Assembly: GCA_016839655.1 (NCBI GenBank)
Contig: JAEOTW010000140.1
Coordinates: 1 to 15,611, forward strand
DNA from: Promethearchaeota archaeon
GTDB taxonomy: Archaea; Asgardarchaeota; Lokiarchaeia; Sigynarchaeales; SOKP01
Direction: 5' to 3'
DNA: 15,611 bases
Shown: one piece after another, positions 1-8,363 of the stretch
How positions within the stretch are numbered: the stretch's first letter is position 1
Layout: each line of letters begins with the position of its first letter
The notes under the pieces: generated by a model
Database searches by the model: none
What the model was told of the DNA's origin: nothing
Seen by the model: only the letters and a program-made list of their open reading frames with translations
Position numbers and translations under genes: made by a program

Positions 1-806
1 AGGGATTAAGATTGCATTATATTGACGAAGGGCCGCAAGATTCTAATGAAGTATTTTTATGTCTTCATGGACAACCAACATGGAGTTATTTATATAGAAA
101 AATGATACCTACATTCCTAAAAGCGGGGCATCGAGTTGTAGCACCTGATTATTTTGGTTTTGGCAGATCTGATAAACCTGTTGAAGAAAATATATATACA
201 TTTGACTTTCATAGAAATTCATTACTAGAATTTATCAACTATTTAGATTTGAAAAATTTAACATTGGTATGTCAAGATTGGGGGGGGTTATTGGGCCTCA
301 CGTTGCCTGTAGATATGCCCGAAAGATTTAAAAGACTATTAATAATGAATACCTGGTTAGGAGTAGGTGATGTTCCACTTTCAAAAGGATTTTTATTTTG
401 GCGGGATTGGAATAATAAAACTCCCGATTTAGTACCTGGTCGTTTAATTGCTCGACAATGCCCTCAATTAACAGAAAAAGAAAAAGCAGCTTATAATGCG
501 CCCTTTCCAGATATTAAATATAAAGCAGGAATACGTAGATTTCCAAATCTCGTACCTGATACCCCTGATGCACCGGGAGCTATAATTTCTCAACGTGCAA
601 GAGATTGGTTGCAAAATAATTGGTCTGGAGAATCTTTTATGGCAGTGGGGATGCAAGATCCTGTTTTGGGTCCATCTGTTATGCGAATACTCCGAACTTA
701 TATTAAAGGTTGTCCCAAACCATTAAGAATAAAAGAAGCAGGTCATTTTATACAAGAGTGGGGAGATTTAATAGCAAGGAAAGCACTAGAATCATTTAGC
801 TTATAA
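1..806 (+). CDS. Haloalkane dehalogenase, HLD-I type (5'-truncated)
   Basis: Alpha/beta-hydrolase predicted to release halide from haloalkanes by hydrolysis in the cytosol. The frame is open to the left edge: codons 3-11 read G-L-R before LHYIDEG, so the TTG at 12 is an internal Leu codon and the true start lies outside the window. Numbering from that TTG, the oxyanion motif HGQPTW is at 19-24, the nucleophile Asp89 sits in CQDWGG with the halide-binding Trp90 next to it, the cap has FLFWRDW (Trp130, likely second halide Trp), Asp216 is in GMQDPVLGP, and the catalytic His245 is in AGHFIQEWG. The Asp-His-Asp arrangement with the acid after the cap, and close similarity to the remembered C-terminal part of Xanthobacter DhlA, fit subfamily HLD-I rather than an epoxide hydrolase. 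All catalytic residues are intact. The natural substrate cannot be told from sequence. Confidence 0.9.
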   Translation, partial: GLRLHYIDEGPQDSNEVFLCLHGQPTWSYLYRKMIPTFLKAGHRVVAPDYFGFGRSDKPVEENIYTFDFHRNSLLEFINYLDLKNLTLVCQDWGGLLGLTLPVDMPERFKRLLIMNTWLGVGDVPLSKGFLFWRDWNNKTPDLVPGRLIARQCPQLTEKEKAAYNAPFPDIKYKAGIRRFPNLVPDTPDAPGAIISQRARDWLQNNWSGESFMAVGMQDPVLGPSVMRILRTYIKGCPKPLRIKEAGHFIQEWGDLIARKALESFSL

Positions 807-853
807 AAATATGATTAATCGTTATATTTAAAATCCTCATATATAATGCATAC

Positions 854-902
854 TTTTATATAGTTAATTTGATATATAAAATCAATTTCCACACTAGAGG
901 GG
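854..902 (+). promoter_or_regulatory. TATA-like box and ribosome-binding site before the 911 gene
   Basis: An A/T box (TTTTATATA, 854-862) lies about 50 nt before the ATG at 911, and AGAGGGG (896-902) lies 8 nt before it. This is the arrangement expected of an archaeal TATA promoter followed by a Shine-Dalgarno sequence. The background is very AT-rich, so the TATA call is weaker than the purine-rich site. Confidence 0.45.
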
Positions 903-910
903 AATAGACA

Positions 911-1996
911 ATGAATAAAAGTTTCAATTCTAAATCCATTTTAGTTAGATTATTTATTATTTCTGGATTGTTTATAAGTATTTATTCTGGAGTTCTTTTT
1001 ACTATTCTTGCAATTCTTGAGCCAAATATCCCGGAATCTCATAGTCATTTAGCATGGGTTTCGAGTTCATTTACGTTAACTCTAAATATTTTTATAATTG
1101 GTTTAGGGATCTTAATTGGGAGTTTAATTTATAACCGATTAAATCCAACAGAAAGTTTTTTTAGGAACTTCTATGAAGGAGTGTACAGAAAGAAAATAAG
1201 AAAGTTCAGGATTATTTTTAAAACTGGTTCTTTTATTGGGCTATTGGTGGCATCATATGTGTTTGGTTATTTTCTTTCTTTATTAATATTAAATAATCAT
1301 TATTATTTTTCAGCGCCCGATATTGCTGAGCTCTTCTTGAATCCTTTGGTAATATGCATTTTTTTCTTTTTGCTTGGAACATTTATTTCCACTATTGGAT
1401 TGTATTTTATTAGAAATCTAAGTAAAACTCATAAGTCTGATAATGAAACAGTAATACCACGTTTTTTAAGCAGTGGAAACAGAATTTTATCAAGCGTTGG
1501 GATAGTATCTAGTTTTATTCTGATTTTCCCATTTATAATGGGAATAAGTTGGATTTTTATGGATCCTGGGTTTACAGTTCCTTTTTATCCTCCTTCCCCC
1601 TATACTTGGGAATATCTTGGCTTTATACTGGGATTATTGTCTATTTTAATATATATTCTCATACATGGTATACAATATTATATTCGAATAAATTGGTATA
1701 TAAAAAAACATAAAGAGATAAAAAGAATGGGCTTTAATAACCGTAAAAAGTTTATTGCTACTATTTTTAGCATTGTCGGTATCATAATTATTTTCTTTCC
1801 CATCCCCTATTTAGGTATAGCATTTTTTCTAAGTTATATTATTGCAGTATCCTTGCCTATTGGATACTGGGATATTTATACTATACTTTCTATCTTAATT
1901 TTTTGCGCGATATTAATACTAATTGGAGTAACAATAATACTAAGTCCAAGAAGAAAATATGAAATAACGAGTAAAATCACATCTAATAATGATTAA
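911..1996 (+). CDS. Multi-pass membrane protein, function unknown
   Basis: I do not recognise this family. The 361-residue product is almost wholly hydrophobic, with about eight membrane segments near residues 11-36, 50-76, 104-127, 142-168, 194-215, 235-256, 281-313 and 322-345. The segments are linked by short basic loops, such as YRKKIRK near 92-98 and KKHKEIKRMG near 265-274, which suggests these loops are cytoplasmic. A Pro/Tyr/Phe-rich loop (about 220-233) between segments 5 and 6 may face outside. No transporter, protease or glycosyltransferase motif is evident. The ATG start is supported by AGAGGGG 8 nt upstream. The gene stands between the dehalogenase on the same strand (104-nt gap with its own TATA-like box) and the convergent methylthiotransferase gene, so it is probably transcribed alone. 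Confidence 0.8.
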   Translation: MNKSFNSKSILVRLFIISGLFISIYSGVLFTILAILEPNIPESHSHLAWVSSSFTLTLNIFIIGLGILIGSLIYNRLNPTESFFRNFYEGVYRKKIRKFRIIFKTGSFIGLLVASYVFGYFLSLLILNNHYYFSAPDIAELFLNPLVICIFFFLLGTFISTIGLYFIRNLSKTHKSDNETVIPRFLSSGNRILSSVGIVSSFILIFPFIMGISWIFMDPGFTVPFYPPSPYTWEYLGFILGLLSILIYILIHGIQYYIRINWYIKKHKEIKRMGFNNRKKFIATIFSIVGIIIIFFPIPYLGIAFFLSYIIAVSLPIGYWDIYTILSILIFCAILILIGVTIILSPRRKYEITSKITSNND

Positions 1997-2066
1997 ATCA
2001 TCCAAGAAGGAAATAAAATTTAGTGGTTATACTTAATTGTATAATATTCTTCCATCTTATATTTAA

Positions 2067-3380
2067 TCATTTAACAATTGCAAATAGATTAAACCCTTCT
2101 ACTTTGTTGATTTTGACATTAACAAATGTGCCGAAATCTCCATTAAAATTATCTAAAAATATATTTTTGTAAGCAAAATTTCTTCCAAAAGCTTGATTAT
2201 GCTCCGTGCCTTCATGTAAAACCAGGATTTCTCCTTCCCATCCATGCCACTTTTTATTCATATCAGTTATGCTATTCCTGAAAACTCTTGATAATCTTAT
2301 CGATCTTTCTTTTATTACCCTACTATCTAATTGTTCCATATGCTTTGCTATTGTTCCAGGACGAGGAGTGAACTTAGATATATTTAATATTTCAGGTTTT
2401 AACCATTTAATAAAATTAATAGTTCTAAAGAAATCGTATTCAGTTTCACTCGGAAATCCACATATCATATCTGTTGAAATTGTGAGAGCAGGAAACTCTA
2501 CCCTTAAAAGCTCAATTTTTTCAATTATATCTGAGATTAGATATTTTCTTTTCATGTCCTTTAGAATTCTATTACTTCCAGATTGAATTGGAATGTGTAA
2601 AAATTGGTATACTTTAGATTTCTTAAAAATTGAGATTAATTGGTCTGTATTTTTAATTAAGAAACTTGGATTTATCATCCCTATTCTTAGGTAGAACTTA
2701 TAATCCAATGATACTATATTTTCAACTAAATTTGCTAAAGTAGTTTGGTTATATTGATACGTACTACAATCTTGTGAAGTCAAATAAATTTGTTTAATTC
2801 CTTGTTCCAGTTGATATTCCACATTTTTTACTATACTACTTGGATTATAGCAATATAATTTTCCACGGGCATTTTTCACACAGCAATATGTACAAGAACC
2901 TAGACATCCTTCCGAGATTGGAATAACTCCCGTGATTTTTCTTGGGATATGTTTGATTAGAAATTTTGCCTTATCAATAGACTTCTTTGCTCTGACTATT
3001 ATACCTTTATTACCATTTTTAATTTGTTGGAATATTTCAGGGAGAGCTATTATATTATTCAGGTCAATTATTGCAGAAAAAGAAGGGATAATTTTTTTTA
3101 TGACTTCGATATAATTAAGAGCTATATGAGGTAAACAACCTGCTATTACTATATGCTTATTGGGATTATTTTGATATTTCTTATGCAAGGATTCTAAACG
3201 TGCTTTAATTTTATTTTCAGTTTGTTCTTTTACACCACAAGTATTAATAATAATGAACTGGGCATTCTCTAAAGAAACTTGAGTGTAATGTGCATTTTGC
3301 AATGTATTTATTATAATATATGAATCTGCTTTATTAGATGTACATCCATAAGTTTCAATATAGAAAGAATTTTCTTGCAC
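2067..3380 (-). CDS. tRNA N6-threonylcarbamoyladenosine(37) methylthiotransferase (CDKAL1/e-MtaB type)
   Basis: Radical-SAM enzyme that adds a methylthio group to t6A at position 37 of ANN-decoding tRNAs, giving ms2t6A. The N-terminal UPF0004 domain has its three cluster cysteines: Cys13 in YGCTSNKAD, Cys48 in NTCGVKEQTENK and Cys82 in GCLPH. The radical-SAM triad is Cys159, Cys163 and Cys166 in EGCLGSCTYC, followed by the VKNARGKL stretch typical of the archaeal/eukaryotic branch. TDMICGFPSET (about 303-313) and FTPRPGT are further family motifs, and a TRAM domain occupies about 375-437. The length of 437 is normal. The start is GTG at 3380; the frame closes with TAA five codons further upstream, and the nearby ATG at 3388-3390 is out of frame. 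The gene is monocistronic and divergent from the zinc-ribbon gene. Confidence 0.93.
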   Translation of the reverse strand: MQENSFYIETYGCTSNKADSYIIINTLQNAHYTQVSLENAQFIIINTCGVKEQTENKIKARLESLHKKYQNNPNKHIVIAGCLPHIALNYIEVIKKIIPSFSAIIDLNNIIALPEIFQQIKNGNKGIIVRAKKSIDKAKFLIKHIPRKITGVIPISEGCLGSCTYCCVKNARGKLYCYNPSSIVKNVEYQLEQGIKQIYLTSQDCSTYQYNQTTLANLVENIVSLDYKFYLRIGMINPSFLIKNTDQLISIFKKSKVYQFLHIPIQSGSNRILKDMKRKYLISDIIEKIELLRVEFPALTISTDMICGFPSETEYDFFRTINFIKWLKPEILNISKFTPRPGTIAKHMEQLDSRVIKERSIRLSRVFRNSITDMNKKWHGWEGEILVLHEGTEHNQAFGRNFAYKNIFLDNFNGDFGTFVNVKINKVEGFNLFAIVK

Positions 3381-3438
3381 GTTTGCCCATTTTTAAAGAA
3401 TATAATAGTTTATAAAAAGAACTTGATTATTAGGTATT

Positions 3439-3480
3439 AAAAACGTTTTTTAATTAAAATAATCTATTATTAAAAATATA
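3439..3480. promoter_or_regulatory. Divergent intergenic region: palindrome and TATA-like box
   Basis: The spacer between the divergent genes at 3380 (-) and 3509 (+) holds a perfect 12-bp palindrome, AAAAACGTTTTT (3439-3450). A TATA-like stretch AAAATATA (3473-3480) ends 28 nt before the ATG at 3509. That distance is the usual one between an archaeal TATA box and the transcription start, so the zinc-ribbon mRNA may be nearly leaderless. The palindrome could be a regulator site but is low in complexity. Confidence 0.3.
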
Positions 3481-3508
3481 CAACTTAATTATTTGAAGAT
3501 TGGTTAAT

Positions 3509-3967
3509 ATGAGTAAGAAAATTAAATTTGCCTATTGTAAAGTGTGTAAACAAGAAGTAGAAACCTCGAAGAGAAAACCTTTAACAACAATGCAAAAATT
3601 AGCTTGGGCTATGATAATAATAGGAACATTAGGAATTGGTGCTATTATTTATGGAATTTATTTATCAAATAGACCAAGGGCGTATTGTCCTACGTGTTTC
3701 ACAAAATTAGAATATTCAGATAAGCCATTTATTAAACCAAAAAAGAAACGCGAAGATATGACACCTAAAGAACGAGTTTTAGATAAAGCAGGTTTAATGG
3801 AAGAAGAACCTGAAGTAGAAGAAGTTCCAACAAAGAAACCTGAAACTAAAAAAAGGGAAAAAGAAGAAGGAAAAGAAAAGAAAGTATTAAAATGTCCATA
3901 TTGTGAAGAAATACTAGATGGTAAATATGCTACATGCCCCTTCTGTCAAGCACCATTAAAAAAATAA
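3509..3967 (+). CDS. Single-pass membrane protein with zinc-ribbon cysteines
   Basis: I do not recognise a named family. Read from the ATG at 3509 the product has 152 residues. A first CxxC (Cys10, Cys13) and a second CxxC (Cys60, Cys63) flank one clear membrane helix at about 31-53. A charged Lys/Glu-rich linker (about 75-127) follows. A complete C-terminal zinc ribbon has CPYC (Cys129, Cys132) and CPFC (Cys143, Cys146). The C-terminal ribbon, on a flexible arm, probably binds a partner protein or nucleic acid in the cytosol. The in-frame TTG at 3500 is a possible earlier start, but the TATA-like box at 3473-3480 places transcription initiation near 3505, favouring the ATG. The gene is followed by a 142-nt gap and a second membrane-protein gene on the same strand. 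Confidence 0.75.
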   Translation: MSKKIKFAYCKVCKQEVETSKRKPLTTMQKLAWAMIIIGTLGIGAIIYGIYLSNRPRAYCPTCFTKLEYSDKPFIKPKKKREDMTPKERVLDKAGLMEEEPEVEEVPTKKPETKKREKEEGKEKKVLKCPYCEEILDGKYATCPFCQAPLKK

Positions 3968-4046
3968 GGCTCAAAAAGCTATCAAAGAATATTCTTTTTC
4001 TTATCAAATAACTAATAAAAATAAATAATAGTAAAACTAATTATTA

Positions 4047-4105
4047 AAATATATATTTAGAAAACCTAATCTAAATTTCAAATTAAAAATATAATAAAAT
4101 GAGAT
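4047..4105 (+). promoter_or_regulatory. TATA-like box and ribosome-binding site before the 4110 gene
   Basis: AAATATATATTTAG (4047-4060) lies about 50 nt before the ATG at 4110, and GAGAT (4101-4105) lies 4 nt before it. This suggests the gene has its own promoter rather than being read from the zinc-ribbon gene. Confidence 0.4.
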
Positions 4106-4109
4106 AATT

Positions 4110-4883
4110 ATGCCACGTTCAGGTCGTAAAGCTCCTGATAGGGAGCCAGATCCGTTAGATTTATATTCCACTTGGGACCTTAGAATTGCTAAATTTATAT
4201 ATTATAGCCTTATCGTTGGTACAGCTGTTGTAGTACTTGGGATATGGTTTACAATTTTCACACTTCTAATTCCAGGTACTGCTTGGATAGTTTTTGCAGG
4301 TCTTCATCTAGGATTTCAGATTGCTATAATAGCAGGTATTGTTACTGGGCACCTGTTTTTATTAGTTTTATTCTACACTCTATTTAGAGGCGGGATGGTA
4401 AAGCTATGTCACGCTTTATTTAAAGACCGTCGACTAGCAAAGAAATGGGAAGATTATTCAACTCTAAGATTACTTGTTGGAGTCGCACTGTTTAGTCTAT
4501 ATATAACTTTACTTGCACTTCTAATTGGATTCCTTCCTTATACCTTCTGGAATGCTATTTGGACACTATGGGTATGGATGACTATCAATTTTGGTTTTGG
4601 GCTATGGATCTTATGGGTAGGATTAATGATTTTTTTAATTATAGCATTAGTTACGCTAGGATTCATCCTGTGGAATCATGGAGTATTCTGGGTTCTTAAG
4701 CATGTCAAAACTATTGAAGATGAAATGGAAGTCGAGGAACGTATAAAGAAAGAAGCGCTAAAACAAATGGATGAAAGGACACTTCAGTCAATTTATAAAA
4801 AAGAGACTGGTAAGAAAGCAATTCATAGGGGAAAAGAAACTAGAGGCTATATTGAGTGGAAAAAGAAAGAAATATCTAGTTAG
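4110..4883 (+). CDS. Four-helix membrane protein with charged C-terminal tail, function unknown
   Basis: I do not recognise this 257-residue protein. It has a basic, Pro-rich N-terminus (MPRSGRKAPDREPDP), then four or five long hydrophobic segments at about 29-53, 57-93, 121-147 and 150-195. The last part is rich in Trp and Gly (NAIWTLWVWMTINFGFGLW). A charged tail from about 197 to the end has a likely coiled-coil or amphipathic helix near 200-225 (KTIEDEMEVEERIKKEALKQ). A short basic loop (FKDRRLAKKWEDY, about 104-116) between the second and third segments is probably cytoplasmic. No catalytic motif is visible. The ATG is preceded by GAGAT at 4101-4105. The gene is convergent with the next one, with T-rich stretches between them. 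Confidence 0.75.
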   Translation: MPRSGRKAPDREPDPLDLYSTWDLRIAKFIYYSLIVGTAVVVLGIWFTIFTLLIPGTAWIVFAGLHLGFQIAIIAGIVTGHLFLLVLFYTLFRGGMVKLCHALFKDRRLAKKWEDYSTLRLLVGVALFSLYITLLALLIGFLPYTFWNAIWTLWVWMTINFGFGLWILWVGLMIFLIIALVTLGFILWNHGVFWVLKHVKTIEDEMEVEERIKKEALKQMDERTLQSIYKKETGKKAIHRGKETRGYIEWKKKEISS

Positions 4884-4893
4884 CTTAAAGTAA

Positions 4894-4972
4894 TTTTTTC
4901 TATTAATTTTTTTTTTAATGATATTAAAGATATTTTGAGAAATACTAAATTTTCCAAAAAAAAGTAAAAAAA
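4894..4972. terminator. Bidirectional poly-T terminators between convergent genes
   Basis: On the plus strand, T6 (4894-4899) and T10 (4907-4916) follow the stop at 4883. On the minus strand, A8 (4956-4963) and A7 (4966-4972) read as T-runs just after the stop of the 4995-5954 gene. Archaeal transcription usually ends at such U-tracts without a stem-loop. The pair separates two convergent genes. Confidence 0.5.
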
Positions 4973-4994
4973 GAAAAATTTATTTAGTAGAGTT

Positions 4995-5954
4995 TTATCT
5001 TCTCATCATTCTTGGGTTTCTGAATAAGGTTAATTCATTTCTAGGAATTTTGTAATCTGTTGTTGCTGTTTTCTTCATCTTTTTATAGAGTTGTTTAATC
5101 ATTTTCTCCGCAGTTCTCATGAAATTACAGATACAACCGAATAAGATCATCTGCATTATAAACATTTTATCTTTTGCATATTCTTGATCAAATATCTGAA
5201 TTTCAAAGTTTTTTTGTATTCTTTGGCCATCAATACGGGCAATTTTTTGATCCCCAATATAAATCCAATAATTTCTTCCAGGACCTACAACTCCTTTTGC
5301 CCGAACTACTTGTAATTTATCATCCTTTTGTTCTGGAAGCAATGGCCATGCCCAGTATGTTCCCAATAATCTCCAACCTCTTACAACTCTCACTAAATAT
5401 ATTGTTCTGGGTATTTGCATTATGAATACAGGTGCATGATGCTTAATTTCATAACTCTGGATTAGTGAATGGGATATGCTTAATTCAAAACCCCCTTTGA
5501 AATTACCGCCTTTTGCCGTTTTTGCATCGGACATTTTTTCTTCCATAATCGTAAATACACGTAATGTTAACCTTTTTTCTTCAAGAGGTTTTTCTTCCCA
5601 AGCATCTTTACTAAAGCCTATTATATACTTCTTCTCTCCGTCTTCTTCTATGACACCTTCGATATCAAAATGCTTGCTAAACCAACGAGTTTTCGCTTGA
5701 TATTTAAGTTGTTGATGAACCCCTAATTCTTCATCGTGTAGTCTTGTACGCCAAAAATTTACTTTCAGCTTTTTATGAACCTCTCGACTTGGTTTTGGAG
5801 CAGCTTCAGGCGTTGCAGCAGCTTTTTTAGATGGTGCTTTGACTTTCTTCTTTTTCGGCTGTGTTCTTGTCGTTTTACGAGGTTTTTTTGTTGCTTTTTC
5901 TGCAGCTTTTTCAAGTTCTTCAATAGCTTCTGCTGGTACTTCTTCTTCTGACAT
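4995..5954 (-). CDS. Protein with Lys/Ala/Pro-rich tail and possible scramblase/LURP-like beta-barrel
   Basis: The 319-residue product has two parts. Residues 1-60 are low complexity: an acidic start (MSEEEVPAEAIEELEKAAEK), then a strongly basic Lys/Arg/Pro/Ala stretch resembling a histone-H1-type tail. Residues 61-319 form a soluble domain without signal peptide. Within it GDQKIARIDGQRI (about 234-246), then NFEIQIFD and a hydrophobic helix KMFIMQMILFGCICNFM (about 263-279), follow the pattern of the tubby-like/phospholipid-scramblase/LURP-one C-terminal half: a beta-hairpin reporting on an identity or ion-binding turn, then a central buried helix. That assignment is a weak structural guess. 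A Lys-rich C-terminus ends in RNPRMMRR. The ATG at 5954 is the natural start. An overlapping minus-strand frame at 5765-5962 is only a shadow of the lysine-rich tail. Confidence 0.7.
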   Translation of the reverse strand: MSEEEVPAEAIEELEKAAEKATKKPRKTTRTQPKKKKVKAPSKKAAATPEAAPKPSREVHKKLKVNFWRTRLHDEELGVHQQLKYQAKTRWFSKHFDIEGVIEEDGEKKYIIGFSKDAWEEKPLEEKRLTLRVFTIMEEKMSDAKTAKGGNFKGGFELSISHSLIQSYEIKHHAPVFIMQIPRTIYLVRVVRGWRLLGTYWAWPLLPEQKDDKLQVVRAKGVVGPGRNYWIYIGDQKIARIDGQRIQKNFEIQIFDQEYAKDKMFIMQMILFGCICNFMRTAEKMIKQLYKKMKKTATTDYKIPRNELTLFRNPRMMRR

Positions 5955-6116
5955 AAAATCACATCTATTATTTACTTTTCAATATTTTTATTGTTAAATT
6001 TATTTTCATTTGGATTATTAATATTTTTTACGTAAAACAATTACTATGTTATAAAATCAATTAAAAATTCTTATATTTAAGATTTTTGAGTATTAGTTAA
6101 AAATAGGTTAATAAAA

Positions 6117-8363
6117 TTAAAATCGAACCTCACATCTACCTTCAGCATCACAATATTTGCTCCCTATTGCTCTGTCTTTTGTGCCATTAAGATTAAATGG
6201 TTTTAAATTTGAGACCATTTCTTCAAATTCTTCCTTGGTAATTTCTTCATAAGGAGCTTGTTTATATCCATGTTCTTTTATCGGTAAGAAACTTACACTC
6301 TTCAGTTTATCTTCGTAACACTCAAGAACATGCTTGATTTGATCTGCTTCTTCTTCTTTAAATGTAATGGTTATTGATACTTGATTGTCTGACCAATATT
6401 TCTGGTATGCGGCAGCATTTTCAGCTTGCTCCCATATAGATACTTCATTTTTAGAACGGTCAAAATACTCCTCGTGAATAGGGAACTCAGCTACAACAGT
6501 GTTAGGTGAATATGAATCATCTTCAATCTTATATCCAGCATTCCTAATATGTTTAATAAGATCTGAATTTTTAGAAAGACGAATTCTTCTTATGTAATAT
6601 TCTGAATGCGGATAATGAATTCCAGGAGGTACACCCGGTAAGAGACTAACAGTTCCACTTGGTTTTACGGTAGTTATTTTAATTGAACGTGGAATGCAAA
6701 GCCACCCTGAATATTGTTCATCAAGTTCTTGTAAATAATTATAAGCTCGACTGCACCATTCTAATATTTTTCTTCGCCCATGTCTTATAAATGCTTCAAT
6801 AATACCAGTTTGTGATATACCCATGCGTCGGTTTTTTAGCATTACCGCGTTGGTTTCTTGCCAATGAGTGTTAACAAGGGTGACTGATTTAGAATATAAA
6901 TATGCATATTTTAATGTATCTTGATATTCCTCATAGCTTTCATGCCTTGAAGGGAAAGTTTCTACAAGACAACATAATTCAAAAGATTCTAAAGTTTGCT
7001 CTCCACATGGATTCACTCCCGCTGCTTTATTATCTTTAAAATTTGGTGGATCTCCCATCCTACCATAACTTTTAGCGTTTTCAAGCCAAAATACCCCAGG
7101 CTCGCCATTAACTGCTATTTGATTAGCAATAAATGAATAATCTAAACCTTTAACTGCAAATACAGAGTTATTACTTGCCCATCTATGAGAATATAATGCC
7201 TTTTCGTCTTGCTTACACGTTACAAAATCTAAATCAGTAGGATCACCTAGCGCGATTTCAGCACTACGTCTTACATTACCTGCAACCACACATTTGCCTA
7301 TATAATTCATAATATCGACTATATCAACAGAAGTAATTTTTTGACCTATACGTGATTTCAAAACTTCTTCTATATCTTGTAGCATTTGTTTTAACGGTTG
7401 AGGTCCAGAAGCAACCCCTCCAAATCCCCTTATTGGCTCTCCAGCAGATCGAATTAAGCTAAAATCATATTTGGGCACTTGTTTACCTAAGAAATAAGCC
7501 TCCAATATTAATTTTAATGATTCAACCCATCCTTCTCTACTATCGGCAATTTGAAAATCAAAATGTCCTTCTTGAGGTTGCTTAATTGTAATCTTACCAG
7601 CCCCTTTTGTATCAAAACCTACGCCAACTCCGAGCATCAGGGCATCTTTAACGAAACAAAACGATTTAGAGTATTTTAGGTCAATGTCCTCAGTAGAAGC
7701 AAATCCACAGTTATTTAATGACATAGAACCATGACGAGCAATAAATTCTGTACCCATCATCCATAGTCCTCTTCCAGGAGGAAGAAATTTAAAGTTCCAG
7801 ATTTTTTCAAACATGGTTTGAGCAGATTTTTGAGATTTTTCATCATCCCATGGTAAACTTAATTTTATACAATGTTCTTTCTGAATAGAATAACATCCTT
7901 CGACTACTCTTCGTATAGTCTCCCAAAATTCCTCTTTTCTATTTTCTTTCTCAATAATTCTTGCATAGGTTCGCTTATAGGTTATATATCCAAGTGGACC
8001 CCAATCTGGTTGTTTACCCCTATAGTTATCGAGGAATTCCTCATCAAGTTTAAAGGATATATTTTCTAAATTAATTGCTCGAGCAAAAAGATTTCTGTAT
8101 TTATTCAATCCTCTTTGAGTTAATTCAACGCATACTAATTCTCTGATATAATTAGTAGTAATTTCTTTAACTCCAAGCCCAATTATTTTTCTGATTGTAT
8201 CCTCAGCAATCTTTTCCGCAATATGCATATCAAGCCCAGTTTCTTTGTTTAATATCTTTGCAATGCTGTTTTCATCAAATTTTTTCTTTTCTCCTTTTGA
8301 ATTTATTACATATTTCGGATACAAATCTATTAACGAGAAGGAATTATTAGGCATTTTCTTCAT
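6117..8363 (-). CDS. nrdJ: Adenosylcobalamin-dependent ribonucleoside-triphosphate reductase (class II, RTPR type) with ATP-cone
   Basis: Reduces ribonucleotides to deoxyribonucleotides using coenzyme B12 to make a thiyl radical. Numbered from the ATG at 8363 (748 residues), residues about 19-97 form an ATP-cone (VINSKGEKKKFDENSIAKIL onward). The catalytic body starts near 119 with DWGPLGYITYKRTYAR, closely matching the Lactobacillus leichmannii enzyme. Its redox cysteines are all present: Cys219 in SLNNC, the radical Cys453 with Asn451 and Glu455 in NPCGE, Cys464 in FELCC, and the C-terminal shuttle pair Cys738/Cys744 in YCDAEGRC. TTVKPSGTVSLLPG (564-577) is the phosphate-binding loop. Cys219-to-Cys453 is about 55 residues shorter than the known Cys119-Cys408 distance in L. 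leichmannii. The TTG at 8366 directly before the ATG is less likely to be the start. The gene is not linked to a class I or III reductase. Confidence 0.95.
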   Translation of the reverse strand: MKKMPNNSFSLIDLYPKYVINSKGEKKKFDENSIAKILNKETGLDMHIAEKIAEDTIRKIIGLGVKEITTNYIRELVCVELTQRGLNKYRNLFARAINLENISFKLDEEFLDNYRGKQPDWGPLGYITYKRTYARIIEKENRKEEFWETIRRVVEGCYSIQKEHCIKLSLPWDDEKSQKSAQTMFEKIWNFKFLPPGRGLWMMGTEFIARHGSMSLNNCGFASTEDIDLKYSKSFCFVKDALMLGVGVGFDTKGAGKITIKQPQEGHFDFQIADSREGWVESLKLILEAYFLGKQVPKYDFSLIRSAGEPIRGFGGVASGPQPLKQMLQDIEEVLKSRIGQKITSVDIVDIMNYIGKCVVAGNVRRSAEIALGDPTDLDFVTCKQDEKALYSHRWASNNSVFAVKGLDYSFIANQIAVNGEPGVFWLENAKSYGRMGDPPNFKDNKAAGVNPCGEQTLESFELCCLVETFPSRHESYEEYQDTLKYAYLYSKSVTLVNTHWQETNAVMLKNRRMGISQTGIIEAFIRHGRRKILEWCSRAYNYLQELDEQYSGWLCIPRSIKITTVKPSGTVSLLPGVPPGIHYPHSEYYIRRIRLSKNSDLIKHIRNAGYKIEDDSYSPNTVVAEFPIHEEYFDRSKNEVSIWEQAENAAAYQKYWSDNQVSITITFKEEEADQIKHVLECYEDKLKSVSFLPIKEHGYKQAPYEEITKEEFEEMVSNLKPFNLNGTKDRAIGSKYCDAEGRCEVRF

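Noticed and set aside
5765..5962. Minus-strand Lys-rich 65-residue frame.
   Set aside because: It is a shifted reading of the A-rich codons encoding the Lys/Ala/Pro tail of the 4995-5954 gene.
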